Source of the DNA: Acidimicrobiia bacterium
GTDB lineage: Bacteria; Actinomycetota; Acidimicrobiia; IMCC26256; JAMXLJ01
Reading direction: 5' to 3'
DNA: 34,912 bases
NCBI GenBank assembly: GCA_035651955.1
Contig: DASRES010000063.1
Location: forward strand, 1 to 34,912
In this document: positions 8,803 through 16,704 of the stretch, one piece after another
Layout: each line of letters begins with the position of its first letter
Position numbering within the stretch: the stretch's first letter is position 1
The notes under the pieces: generated by a model
Seen by the model: only the letters and a program-made list of their open reading frames with translations
Databases searched by the model: none
What the model was told of the DNA's origin: nothing
Program-made: the position numbers and the translations under genes

Positions 8803-9620
8803 GACGCCGCCCTCGCGTAGCGCAGGCGGTTCACCGCGCGGCGGACGTCGTCCTCGAGGCGCATGCCCCCGCGTGCCTTCGCCGCGAAGCCGGCCGTGTC
8901 GTCGGACGCCTGCACGGGCGAGCGCGCCAGCCGGTGGGGATCCGTACGGCCGTACGCGTTCGCGTGCGTGCCGGCGAGCGCGGCCGACGAGAACCGGGCG
9001 CGGACCGCCGCGTCCGCCGCGCGCGACCCCGCCAGCGACTTCGGGTAGGCGAAGTGCCGGGGGCGCACGCCGAGGCGCGCGCCGATGAGCTCGACCGACC
9101 TGTCGAGCTCCTCCACCACGACGGCGTCGGGCACGCGGTCGAGCAGCGCGTGGGTGTGGGTGTGCGAACCGACGGTCACGAGACCGGTCGCGACGGCGTC
9201 GCGCAGCGCGTCCCACGACAGCGGCGGCGCGCCGTAGGGGAAGGGACGTTGCTCCTCGACGAACGCCGTCGCGACGTAGATCGTCGCCGGGATCCGGTGG
9301 CGGGCGAGGACGGGCAGCGCGGTGTCGGCGAAGTCCGCGGTGCCGTCGTCGAAGGTCACGACGACCCGGGCAGGCGGCCCGTCCGCGGGCGGCGTGTCGG
9401 CGCGGAGCGCGGCGAGCGCGTCGTCGAGCGACAGGACCGCGCCACCGTCGGCCAGCGCCGCGATCTGGTCCTCGAAGCGGCCGCGGTCGAGGTCGAGCTG
9501 CAATCCGGAACCGCCGCCGACGCGGTGGTAGCAGAGGACGACGACCCCGGCGCCCGGGGGCCGGATCCGGTCGGCGACCCGGGCCGACGCCTTCAGCGCC
9601 CGCCGTGCGAGTTCCTTCAC
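8799..9620 (-). CDS. Polysaccharide deacetylase (NodB/CE4 fold) with YHRV motif
   Basis: This is a metal-dependent carbohydrate esterase-4 protein that probably removes N-acetyl groups from a glycan or precursor. The 273-residue reading has VVLCYHRVGGG near the start, VVVTFDDGTADF (the catalytic Asp and metal Asp), TVGSHTHTHALLD (the metal histidines), and FAYPKS as the third block. No signal peptide or anchor is visible, so it may act in the cytoplasm or use another route. The GTG at 9620 was preferred over the ATG at 9656 because AGGGAGGG lies just upstream. It leads a five-gene chain of 4-base overlaps down to the aminotransferase. Confidence 0.82.
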   Translation of the reverse strand: MKELARRALKASARVADRIRPPGAGVVVLCYHRVGGGSGLQLDLDRGRFEDQIAALADGGAVLSLDDALAALRADTPPADGPPARVVVTFDDGTADFADTALPVLARHRIPATIYVATAFVEEQRPFPYGAPPLSWDALRDAVATGLVTVGSHTHTHALLDRVPDAVVVEELDRSVELIGARLGVRPRHFAYPKSLAGSRAADAAVRARFSSAALAGTHANAYGRTDPHRLARSPVQASDDTAGFAAKARGGMRLEDDVRRAVNRLRYARAAS

Positions 9621-9674
9621 GTCCCTCCCTGCCGCCGTGCGCACCCGACCTGGCACGGATCGCGCATGCTAACG

Positions 9675-9703
9675 CCGCGCGCCGGCCGTCGTCCGGGGCG
9701 CGG
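9675..9703. terminator. Strong hairpin between the GNAT gene and the second deacetylase gene
   Basis: CCGCGCGCCGG at 9675-9685 pairs with CCGGGGCGCGG at 9693-9703 (10 of 11 positions) around a 7-base loop. It lies 15 bases past the stop of the GNAT gene on the minus strand and ahead of the deacetylase start at 9620. It may end or attenuate the first three-gene unit. No T-tract follows. A TAGCAT box on the minus strand just beyond it could restart transcription. Confidence 0.4.
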
Positions 9704-9717
9704 ACGCCGCGAATGGT

Positions 9718-10704
9718 TCAGAAGAGCTCGATGTCGCCGAGGCTCACGTGCCACTCGCCCGGCGGCGGCATCGAGCGGTCGCACACGTCCCGCCAGGTGA
9801 GGATCGGTCCCTGCCGGGGCAGCCGCACGAAGCCGCCCGCGACCGGGCCGGGCTCGGCGACCCGGATCGCGTACTCCCCGCCCGCCTCGCGCGCCGCCCG
9901 TCGCACGAGCGCGTGCGCGAGCCGTCGATCGCCTCCACGCGCCAGGACGTCGGCGACGACGGTCTCGCGTGCCGCGCCGCGAGCGCGCCGACGCAGGAAC
10001 ACCACGCCCTCACGGACGCCACCGGGCGCGACGACGCACCGGTACGGCAGCAGGTCCCCGCCGTAGCGCCAGGCGAGGAACTCGGGCGACCGGGCCGTCC
10101 GCAGGCCGCGCGACCGTGGCTGCGACGCGAGCAGCTCGCGCAGCTCCGCGGTGCGCGCGGTGACCGCCGACGCGGGCTCCCCCACGTCGCACGGTGCGGA
10201 CCACCGGTCGGCGGCCGTCCGCGAGCGCGCCATCCGGAGGAGCCCGGCGGGAGTGCGCGGCCGCACCGCGACGGGAACCCGCCCGACGACGCGCCACCGC
10301 ATCTTCAGGTAGCCGGGCCGGCTCTGGTCGTTCGGCGTGTTGAACACGAACCCGACCCCCTCGTCGCGCAGCGCGTCGAGCGCGTGCAACGTGAGCCGCG
10401 TGAAGATCCCGCGACCCTGGTAGTCGGGGTGCGTCGCGGTGTCGACGGCGCGCACCGCGTCGACCGTCGAGGCGTCGCGCTCGAAACGCCAGCGCATGAG
10501 CGTCCGGAAGCCCGCGAGCGCGTCGCCGTCGCACGCGACCCACATCGGCGACGGCCCGAACGCGTTCGTCTCGTGCTTCCAGGAGAAGAGCGCGTCGAAG
10601 CGCGCGTCGCGCGGGTCGCGCCCGAGCGACGTCGCGAGCAGCGCGACGATCGCGCCACGGTCGGCGGCCGTCGCCGGGCGGATCACCAGCCCGTCGTCGG
10701 TCAT
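9718..10704 (-). CDS. GNAT-fold N-acyltransferase of the exopolysaccharide-locus type
   Basis: The protein has 328 residues, twice a simple GNAT domain. The first half is a clear GNAT domain: LVIRPATAADRGAIVALL at the start, then AVDTATHPDYQGRGIFTRLT, where the QGRGIF loop binds the acyl-CoA pyrophosphate, and VFNTPNDQSRPGYLKM. The second half (from about 150) looks like a degenerate GNAT or Acetyltransf_9-type domain, including FLAWRYGGDLLPYRCVV. Such two-part acyltransferases are common beside polysaccharide deacetylases and GT4 enzymes. It could acylate the amino sugar made by the dehydratase/aminotransferase pair. The ATG at 10704 overlaps the stop of the upstream GT4 gene (ATGA). Confidence 0.8.
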   Translation of the reverse strand: MTDDGLVIRPATAADRGAIVALLATSLGRDPRDARFDALFSWKHETNAFGPSPMWVACDGDALAGFRTLMRWRFERDASTVDAVRAVDTATHPDYQGRGIFTRLTLHALDALRDEGVGFVFNTPNDQSRPGYLKMRWRVVGRVPVAVRPRTPAGLLRMARSRTAADRWSAPCDVGEPASAVTARTAELRELLASQPRSRGLRTARSPEFLAWRYGGDLLPYRCVVAPGGVREGVVFLRRRARGAARETVVADVLARGGDRRLAHALVRRAAREAGGEYAIRVAEPGPVAGGFVRLPRQGPILTWRDVCDRSMPPPGEWHVSLGDIELF

Positions 10705-11828
10705 GCCGGTGGTCGCAGGACGTCGTCGTACACGCGCTCGATCTCCCGCACCGTCACGCCGATGTCGAACCGCTCGCCTCGCGCCCGCGCCGCCGCGCCC
10801 ATCGACGCGCGCCGCGCCCCGTCGCGCACGAGCTCGTCGATCGCGTCCGCGAGCGCCTTCGGCTCGCGCGGCGGCACGAGGATCCCCTCGATGCCGTCGC
10901 GCACCGCTTCGGGCACCCCACCGACGTGGGTCGCGACGACGGGCAGGCCGAGCGCGAACGCCTCCATCACCGCGACGGGCAGACCCTCGTTCGACGACGC
11001 CAGCGTGAAAACGTCGCACGCCGCGAGCACGCGCACGGCGTCGTCGCGACGGCCGAGCAGCAGCACGCGGTCGCCGAGGCCGAGCCGCGCGTGCAACGCA
11101 CGGGTCTCGTCCTCCAGCTGTCCCTGCCCCACGGCGACGAACCGTACCGGCGAGCCGCGCCGCTCGAGCAGGCGTGCCGCCTCGAGGAGGTTCGGGTAGT
11201 CCTTCTGCGCGCGGAAGTTCGCGATCGTCCCGGCCACGGGCTCGTCCGGGCCGATGCCGAGCTCCGCACGCACGGCGTCGCGCTGCGACCGCTGTGCCGC
11301 GATCGCGTCGACGTCGACGCCGTGGATGATGACGCGCGCCCGACGCCGGAGGTACGGCCACATCGTGTCGCGCACCTCGTCCGACACCGCGATGTCGGCA
11401 GCGTCGAGCGGGAGCGTGAGGCCGTTGAGCACGCGCGTCGGCGTCGCGAAGCTGTGCCAGGTGTTGTGCAGCGTGTAGACGAGCCTCGGTCGCACGCGTC
11501 GCGGCAGGGTGCGCGCGACGAGGCGGGCGATGCCCGCGGGGTACGGCGAGTGCGCGTGCAGCACGTCGACGGGCTCGTCCAGGAGACGCCGGCGCAGACG
11601 CGACGCCCATCGGAGATCGCGCTCGTCGTGCACGCCGTAGCAGCGCGCCGAGACACCGAGCTGTTCGAGCGGCTGGACGAGCGCGTCCTTCCAGGGGAGG
11701 AGGTAGTCCGTCTCGAACGTGAAGCGCTTCCGGTCGTGGACGGCGGCCGCCGCGACGAGCAGTCGCTCGGCACCGCCCGGACCCAGCCCCTTCACGAGCC
11801 ACAGGACCCGGGCGCGCGCTCCCGTCAC
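10701..11828 (-). CDS. GT4-family (GT-B) glycosyltransferase
   Basis: The 375-residue protein opens with RVLWLVKGLGPGGAERLL, the GPGGAE loop that is common in GT4 enzymes. It carries VDVLHAHSPYPAGIARL and later VIIHGVDVDAI. The donor-binding part has AGTIANFRAQKDYPNLLEAA, the E-x7-E segment SSNEGLPVAVMEAFALG, and VVATHVGGVPEAV. It is therefore a retaining cytoplasmic glycosyltransferase for the repeat unit. The GTG at 11828 overlaps the deacetylase stop as GTGA and was chosen for that reason; an in-frame ATG at 11840 would add four residues. The gene ends inside the GNAT start. Confidence 0.87.
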   Translation of the reverse strand: MTGARARVLWLVKGLGPGGAERLLVAAAAVHDRKRFTFETDYLLPWKDALVQPLEQLGVSARCYGVHDERDLRWASRLRRRLLDEPVDVLHAHSPYPAGIARLVARTLPRRVRPRLVYTLHNTWHSFATPTRVLNGLTLPLDAADIAVSDEVRDTMWPYLRRRARVIIHGVDVDAIAAQRSQRDAVRAELGIGPDEPVAGTIANFRAQKDYPNLLEAARLLERRGSPVRFVAVGQGQLEDETRALHARLGLGDRVLLLGRRDDAVRVLAACDVFTLASSNEGLPVAVMEAFALGLPVVATHVGGVPEAVRDGIEGILVPPREPKALADAIDELVRDGARRASMGAAARARGERFDIGVTVREIERVYDDVLRPPA

Positions 11829-12565
11829 GCGCGCACCCACACCGTGCGCTCGACGGGGCCGCTACCGACCAGCGTCGACACGGTCACGCACCGGAGGCCG
11901 CGCGACGCGAGCTCCGCGAGCAGCGCGGCGACGAGGTCGGCACGGTCGTAACGCGGTGGCGGCGCGTCCGTGGCGGTGACGACGAGCGAGTCGTGCAGGA
12001 CGACGATCGAGCCGGGACCCGCGTTCGCGGCGACGCGTTGCACGACCGTGTCGATCGTGGTGTCGGCCCAGTCCTCGGCGTCGAGCGTCCACGTGACGGG
12101 GCGCAACCCGACGAGGCGCGCGGCCGCGACGGTCGTGAGCCGCTGCGCGCCGTGCGGTGGACGGTGCATGCGGACGGGGCGGCCCGTGAGCGCGGAGAGC
12201 CGCCGCCTCCCGGCCCGCAGGTGCCGGTACGCCCCAATCGGCGAGAGCGTCGTCAGGCGGGTGTGGTCGGTGCCGTGCAGCGCGACCTCGTGCCCCTCGG
12301 CGAGCATGCGGTCCAGCAGGCCCGGGTGCGCGACCGCGCGCTCGACGAGCACGAAGAACGTCGCGCGCGCGCCCGCGTGCGCGAGCGCGTCGAGCACCGC
12401 CGGCGTCGACGCCGGGTCGGGGCCGTCGTCGAACGTGAGCGAGACGACCGGGGTGCTCGTGCGCACCCCCCTGAGCGAGGTGAGGGGCGCGAGGACCGGC
12501 CGCGCGCCCCGCCACACGACGCGCCGGACAGGACGCGGGACCCACTCGCGGACGCTCGGCGGCAC
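11825..12565 (-). CDS. Polysaccharide deacetylase (NodB/CE4 fold)
   Basis: This 246-residue CE4 protein carries all five usual blocks: SLTFDDGPDPAST, ALHGTDHTRLT (His-x3-His rather than the common His-Ser-x2-His), RMHRPPHGAQ, TWTLDAEDWAD, and SIVVLHDSL. A short N-terminal basic segment (VREWVPRPVRRVVWRG) precedes the domain, with no strong signal peptide. The start is the GTG at 12565, six bases behind a TACCAT box, which would make it a leaderless transcript. The better Shine-Dalgarno-like sequence lies too far upstream. It is the promoter-proximal gene of the long minus-strand series and overlaps the next GT4 gene by GTGA. Confidence 0.82.
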   Translation of the reverse strand: MPPSVREWVPRPVRRVVWRGARPVLAPLTSLRGVRTSTPVVSLTFDDGPDPASTPAVLDALAHAGARATFFVLVERAVAHPGLLDRMLAEGHEVALHGTDHTRLTTLSPIGAYRHLRAGRRRLSALTGRPVRMHRPPHGAQRLTTVAAARLVGLRPVTWTLDAEDWADTTIDTVVQRVAANAGPGSIVVLHDSLVVTATDAPPPRYDRADLVAALLAELASRGLRCVTVSTLVGSGPVERTVWVRA

Positions 12566-12577
12566 GGCCGGATGGTA
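12566..12577 (-). promoter_or_regulatory. -10 box of a probable leaderless promoter for the deacetylase gene
   Basis: On the minus strand TACCAT (12577-12572) is followed by six bases and then the GTG start. TANNNT at 6-8 bases before the start codon is the standard layout of leaderless genes in actinobacteria. No convincing -35 hexamer is visible. Confidence 0.5.
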
Positions 12578-12640
12578 CGCCCCGCCCTCCTGCGGACCGG
12601 GCCGGGCGCGCACCTGCGGTGCGCGGCGCGTGCCGCGCCG

Positions 12641-12653
12641 TAGTCTCCCGCCC
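12641..12653 (+). promoter_or_regulatory. -10 box of a probable leaderless promoter for the GT2 gene
   Basis: TAGTCT at 12641-12646 is followed by seven bases and the GTG at 12654. No Shine-Dalgarno sequence is present. With the box at 12572-12577 it forms a divergent pair in the 88-base gap between the two operons. Confidence 0.55.
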
Positions 12654-13571
12654 GTGCCGAACGCCACGGACGGCGCCGCCGGGGACGACGCGTCGGACGT
12701 CGCGCTGACCGTCGTCGTCCCCGCCCACGACGCGGCCGCGACGATCGGGGCGCAGCTCGACGCGCTACTCGCACAGACCTGGGACCGCCCGTGGGAGATC
12801 GTCGTCGTGGACAACGGCTCGCGGGACGCGACCCGCGCCGTCGTCGAGCAGTACGCGCGGCGCGACGCGAGGGTGCGCCTCGTCGACGCACCGGAGCGCG
12901 GGAGTGCCGCGTACGCGCGCAACACCGGCATCGCGGCCGCGCGCGCGGAAGCCGTCGCGATGTGCGACGCCGACGACGTCGTCCACGAGGGCTGGGTCGC
13001 GGCGATGGGCGACGCGCTCCGCGAGCACGAGCTCGTGACCGGGCGCATCGACGTGCACCTCCTCAACCCGGAGTGGGTCGTCGCCTCGCGGGGCCTCGCG
13101 GTCGAGCGCGGCCCGATGACGTTCGGCGACCTGTTCGAGTTCGCGAACAGCGGGAACATGGGTGTGCGCAAGCACGTCGTGGAGCGCTTCGGCGCGTTCG
13201 ACCCCGCCTACGCGGCCGGCGAGGACATCGAGCTGTCGTTCCGGCTCTGGCAGGCCGGGATCCGGGTGCACTACGTCGAGGGGGCGCTCCTCCACTACCG
13301 CTACCGCGACACGTTGCCCGCGCTCTGGCGGCAGGCCCGGGCGTACGGACGTGTGCAACCGGCGCTCGTGCGGACGGTCGAGCAGGCCGGGTACGGCGTC
13401 GCTCCCGACCGCGAGTGGCGGCGGTGGCTCTGGCTCGCGCGACACGCCGGGCTCCTCACCGACCGCGCCGGCCGCGCGCGCTGGATCGGCGTCGCGGGAG
13501 GGCGCGTCGGGCGGCTCGAGGGCGCGCTCGATGTCGCGTTCCGACGCCGTCGTGACGCACGTCGTGGTTAA
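12654..13571 (+). CDS. GT2-family glycosyltransferase, first of two paralogues
   Basis: This 305-residue GT-A fold enzyme has ALTVVVPAHDAAATIGAQLD, EIVVVDNGSRDAT (49-60) and the metal-binding CDADD at 104-108. Further on come GNMGVRKHVVERFGAFD, the acidic AGEDIELSFRLWQAG and HYRYRDT. It is clearly related along its length to the GT2 at 14714-15571, sharing the order and wording of most motifs, including GWVxAMGDALREH and LNPxW. The start is the GTG at 12654 behind a TAGTCT box (leaderless). The stop TAA is part of the next -10-like box. It probably uses a nucleotide sugar in the cytoplasm to extend the repeat unit. Confidence 0.85.
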   Translation: MPNATDGAAGDDASDVALTVVVPAHDAAATIGAQLDALLAQTWDRPWEIVVVDNGSRDATRAVVEQYARRDARVRLVDAPERGSAAYARNTGIAAARAEAVAMCDADDVVHEGWVAAMGDALREHELVTGRIDVHLLNPEWVVASRGLAVERGPMTFGDLFEFANSGNMGVRKHVVERFGAFDPAYAAGEDIELSFRLWQAGIRVHYVEGALLHYRYRDTLPALWRQARAYGRVQPALVRTVEQAGYGVAPDREWRRWLWLARHAGLLTDRAGRARWIGVAGGRVGRLEGALDVAFRRRRDARRG

Positions 13572-13582
13572 GGTTCGGCCCG
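13569..13582 (+). promoter_or_regulatory. Possible internal leaderless promoter for the GT4 gene
   Basis: TAAGGT (13569-13574) contains the stop codon of the preceding gene and is followed by eight bases and the ATG at 13583. No Shine-Dalgarno site is visible for this ATG, so a separate leaderless transcript is plausible. Confidence 0.4.
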
Positions 13583-14695
13583 ATGCGAATCCTGTTCGTG
13601 TCCGGCGTCGCGACGGGAGGGTCGGCGCGGAGCACGCGTGAGCTCGCGGCAGGGCTCGCGTCGCGCGGGCACACGGTCGGCGCGCTGTTCGGGACGACGG
13701 AACGGCCGCGCCTCCGCGAGGTGCACCGTCGCTCCGTGAACCTGCGGGTGAAGCTCGACGGCTCGCCGCTGTCGACCCCGGTCGCGTGGGCGGGCGGGTT
13801 CATCGGACGCCGGCCGCGCCACGCGAACGGCGTCGACGGCGTCCAGACGTGGGAGACGATCGTCCCCGAGAACTCGTTCCCGCTCGTCGCACGGGAGTTC
13901 CGCCCCGACGTCGTCGTCGCGAGCAGCATCGACCGGATGTCGTGGCGGAGCATCCGCCCGTCGCTCACGCGGTCGTCGGTCCCCGCGGTGCTCTACATCC
14001 GTGAGCAGAACGGCTTCGGCCATCTCACGATCTCGCACGTCTTCCCCGACCTCCTGGTGACGAACTCCGACGCGCACACGAGCCACGCGCGGTCACTGGG
14101 CTTCGAGGCCGTGACGATCCCGTCCGTCATCACGTTCGACGGCTGCCTCGTCGAGAGCACGCGTCGACGAGTGCTCTACGTGAATCCCACCCCGCTGTAC
14201 GGTCTCGACATCGCGCTGGCGCTCGCGCACGACCGGCCCGACGTTCCGTTCCGGTTCGCGGAGTCGTCGCCCATCGACCCCGCCGAGTGGGACGAGCTCG
14301 AGCGGCAGGTGGCGTCGCTGCCCAACGTCGAGCTGTGCCACTTCGTCAGCGACCCGCGTGTGATGTTCGCGGACGCCCGCCTCCTGCTCGCGCCCTACCG
14401 CACGAACGGGCGGCCGCGCGTCGTCCTCGAGGCGCACGCGAACGGCATCCCCGTGCTCGGGAGCGACCTCCCCACGATCCGGGAGGCGATCGGGCCGGGC
14501 GGGATCGTCGTCGACCCCGATGCGCCGCGCGCGGAGTGGGTCCGCGCGCTCGCGGAGCTCGTCGACTCCCCCGAACGCTACGACGCGTACGTGGAAGCGG
14601 CGCGCGTCCACGCGGCGCGTCCCGAGGTCGATCCCGCGTCGATCGTCGACGCCTTCGAGCGCGAGCTGAGCGCGCTGGTCGCGCGCTGCTCCTGA
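13583..14695 (+). CDS. GT4-like (GT-B) glycosyltransferase with altered E-x7-E motif
   Basis: The 370-residue protein begins MRILFVSGVATGGSARSTRE and has the GT-B layout: FRPDVVVASSIDR in the first half and VLYVNPTPLYGLDIALAL opening the second. The donor loop reads LAPYRTNGRPRVVLEAHANG, so the first Glu of the E-x7-E pattern is Asn while the second is kept. It continues VLGSDLPTIREAIG. A retaining glycosyltransferase is still the best call; the substitution could alter donor choice or activity. It lies between two paralogous GT2 genes, 11 bases after one and 18 before the other, all in the same direction. Confidence 0.78.
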   Translation: MRILFVSGVATGGSARSTRELAAGLASRGHTVGALFGTTERPRLREVHRRSVNLRVKLDGSPLSTPVAWAGGFIGRRPRHANGVDGVQTWETIVPENSFPLVAREFRPDVVVASSIDRMSWRSIRPSLTRSSVPAVLYIREQNGFGHLTISHVFPDLLVTNSDAHTSHARSLGFEAVTIPSVITFDGCLVESTRRRVLYVNPTPLYGLDIALALAHDRPDVPFRFAESSPIDPAEWDELERQVASLPNVELCHFVSDPRVMFADARLLLAPYRTNGRPRVVLEAHANGIPVLGSDLPTIREAIGPGGIVVDPDAPRAEWVRALAELVDSPERYDAYVEAARVHAARPEVDPASIVDAFERELSALVARCS

Positions 14696-14713
14696 CGCCC
14701 GCGCGGTGGCGTG

Positions 14714-15571
14714 ATGGACCTCAGCGTCGTCATCCCGTGCCGCGACGTCGCGGGCACGCTGCCCGAGCAGCTCGACGCGCTGCTCCGACAGCAGTGGGGC
14801 GGCACGTGGGAGATCGTCGTCGTCGACAACCGCTCGACGGACGCCACGGCCGCCGTGGCCCGTTCGTACGCGACGCGTGACGCGCGTGTCCGGCTGGTCG
14901 AGGCACCCGACCGTGCCGGGCTCTGCTACACGCGTGCCGTCGGGATCGACGCCGCCGCGTCCGACGAGGTCGCGGTGTGCGACGGTGACGACGTCGTCTC
15001 CGACGGGTGGGTGCGCGCCATGGGCGACGCGCTGCGCGAGCACGCCGTCGTCACCGGGCCGCTCGAGGTCGACCGCCTGAACCCGCCGTGGCTCGCGGCG
15101 AGCCGGGGCCGACCCAGCCGCACGACGTGCGCGACCTGGTACGGGCTGTTCCCGCTCGTCTCGGGCGGCAACCTCGGGCTGCGCCGCGACGTGTGGCGCG
15201 CGGTCGGCGGGTTCGACGACCGCTACCTCGGAGCCGAGGACGCCGAGTTCTCGTTGCGGCTCCACGAGCACGGCGTGCCCGTCCACTTCGAGCCGGCCGC
15301 GCTCGTGCACTACCGCTACCGGCGCTCCGCACGGGCCCTCTGGCAGCAAGGTCTGACCTACGGCCACGGCCGGCCGTTCGTGCGCCGCCGCGTCCGCGAG
15401 TCGGGGCTCGTGCCGCCGTCGCCCGTCGCCGGATGGCGGTCGTGGGCGTGGCTCGTCGTGCACCTCCCGGACCTCGTCAGTCGTGCCGGACGCGCGCGCT
15501 GGCTCTGGGTCGCCGGGAACCGCGTCGGGCAGGTGCGCGGAAGCGTCGAGGCGCGGACGCTCTTCGTGTGA
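14714..15571 (+). CDS. GT2-family glycosyltransferase, second of two paralogues
   Basis: This 285-residue GT-A enzyme shows MDLSVVIPCRDVAGTLPEQL, EIVVVDNRSTDAT, the CDGDD metal motif at 89-93, GGNLGLRRDVWRAVGGFD, GAEDAEFSLRLHEHG and HYRYRRS. It pairs with the GT2 at 12654 as an apparent duplication; the largest difference lies in the segment after ASRG, the part likely to contact the acceptor. The ATG at 14714 was chosen; a GTG at 14711 adds one residue, and only a weak GGTGG lies ahead. Its stop overlaps the next gene's GTG start (GTGA). Confidence 0.85.
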   Translation: MDLSVVIPCRDVAGTLPEQLDALLRQQWGGTWEIVVVDNRSTDATAAVARSYATRDARVRLVEAPDRAGLCYTRAVGIDAAASDEVAVCDGDDVVSDGWVRAMGDALREHAVVTGPLEVDRLNPPWLAASRGRPSRTTCATWYGLFPLVSGGNLGLRRDVWRAVGGFDDRYLGAEDAEFSLRLHEHGVPVHFEPAALVHYRYRRSARALWQQGLTYGHGRPFVRRRVRESGLVPPSPVAGWRSWAWLVVHLPDLVSRAGRARWLWVAGNRVGQVRGSVEARTLFV

Positions 15572-16704
15572 ACGTCTACTGGTACTGGCCGTTCCTCCGT
15601 CGCGAGGAGCTCGGGCTCGCGTCGGGGGTGGTGGGGCCGGGGGACGAGCTGCTCGTCCACGTGACCGCGCGCGCGACGGATCCGGCGACGTCGTCGGTCC
15701 CGGGGTGCACGGTCGTCGCCGCGCTGCCGAACGTCGCGGAGCGACGCGAGCGGTCCCCGCGGTGGCTCGCGTCCCGCGCGTCGACCTACGTCAGGCGCGC
15801 GCTCATACGCGATCGGACCGTCCGGTTCGGGCGCTTCGACGTGTGCCACGTCATGTACCTCAACCGCTTCACCGACCCGGTCGCGCTGCGGCGGCTCGGC
15901 CGACGGACCGCGCTCGTGTCGAGCGTGCACGACGTCGTGCCGCACCAGCGACGGCTCCCGAAGGCCGCGGAGCGCGCACTGCTGCGTGTGCTGTACGACG
16001 GCGCCGGGACGCTCGTCGTCCACCACGACTTCGTCCGGCGCCGGCTCCTCGAGGAGTTCGCCGTCGACCCCGGCCGGGTCTTCGTCGTGCCACTGCAGGT
16101 CCCCGAGGTCGCGATCGACCCGCGAGAGGGCGTGCCGTCCCCGCCCGCATCCCGCCCGGTCGTGCTGTTCTTCGGCGCGTTCCGGCGGAACAAGGGCGTC
16201 GACGTGCTGCTCGACGCGATCCGGGCGACCACCGGCGAGACGGACGCGACCTTCGTCTTCGCCGGTCGCGGCGCGCCCGACGTCGAGCACCTCGTCGCCT
16301 CGGCGGCCGCGAACGACCCGCGCATCCGCGCGGAGATCGGGTTCGCGACGCTCGAGCGGAAGGAGGAGCTGTTCCGCGCGGCAGACCTGGTCGTGCTGCC
16401 GTACACGTCGTTCGCGTCGCAGAGCGCGGTGCTCCAGGACGCGTACGCGCACGGTGTCCCCGTGGTCGTGTCCGACGTCGGCGCGCTCGGGGACGCGGTC
16501 CGCGAGGACGGGACGGGCGTCGTCGTGCCGCCGGGCGACCGTGTCGCGCTCGCCGGTGCGGTCACGGACGCGCTGGCCGATGACGCGTCGAGGCGCGCGA
16601 TGTCCGCCGCCGCGGCGAGAATCGCGGCGGCCCGTCGACCCGAGGCCGTGGGGCAGGTGCTGCGGCAGGTGTACGTGGACGCGCTGGAGAGGGCATCGCG
16701 ATGA
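15568..16704 (+). CDS. GT4-family (GT-B) glycosyltransferase
   Basis: The 378-residue protein starts at a GTG that overlaps the previous stop as GTGA, giving VNVYWYWPFLRREELGLA. The GT-B features are FDVCHVMYLNRFTDP and SSVHDVVPHQRRLP in the N-terminal half. The C-terminal half has VVLFFGAFRRNKGVDVLLDA, FVFAGRGAPD and the donor loop VVLPYTSFASQSAVLQDAYAHG with VVVSDVGALGD. The loop has SQSAVLQDA instead of a full E-x7-E, a variant seen in many GT4 subfamilies. It is translationally coupled at both ends, to the GT2 before it and the dimethylformamidase-like gene after it (ATGA). Confidence 0.83.
   Translation: MNVYWYWPFLRREELGLASGVVGPGDELLVHVTARATDPATSSVPGCTVVAALPNVAERRERSPRWLASRASTYVRRALIRDRTVRFGRFDVCHVMYLNRFTDPVALRRLGRRTALVSSVHDVVPHQRRLPKAAERALLRVLYDGAGTLVVHHDFVRRRLLEEFAVDPGRVFVVPLQVPEVAIDPREGVPSPPASRPVVLFFGAFRRNKGVDVLLDAIRATTGETDATFVFAGRGAPDVEHLVASAAANDPRIRAEIGFATLERKEELFRAADLVVLPYTSFASQSAVLQDAYAHGVPVVVSDVGALGDAVREDGTGVVVPPGDRVALAGAVTDALADDASRRAMSAAAARIAAARRPEAVGQVLRQVYVDALERASR

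Noticed and set aside
2077-10704. A complete di-N-acetylbacillosamine pathway
   Set aside because: The PglF-, DegT- and PglC-like members are present, but no PglD-type left-handed helix acyltransferase is visible, and the GNAT protein is of another fold and lies apart. Only a related amino sugar is claimed.
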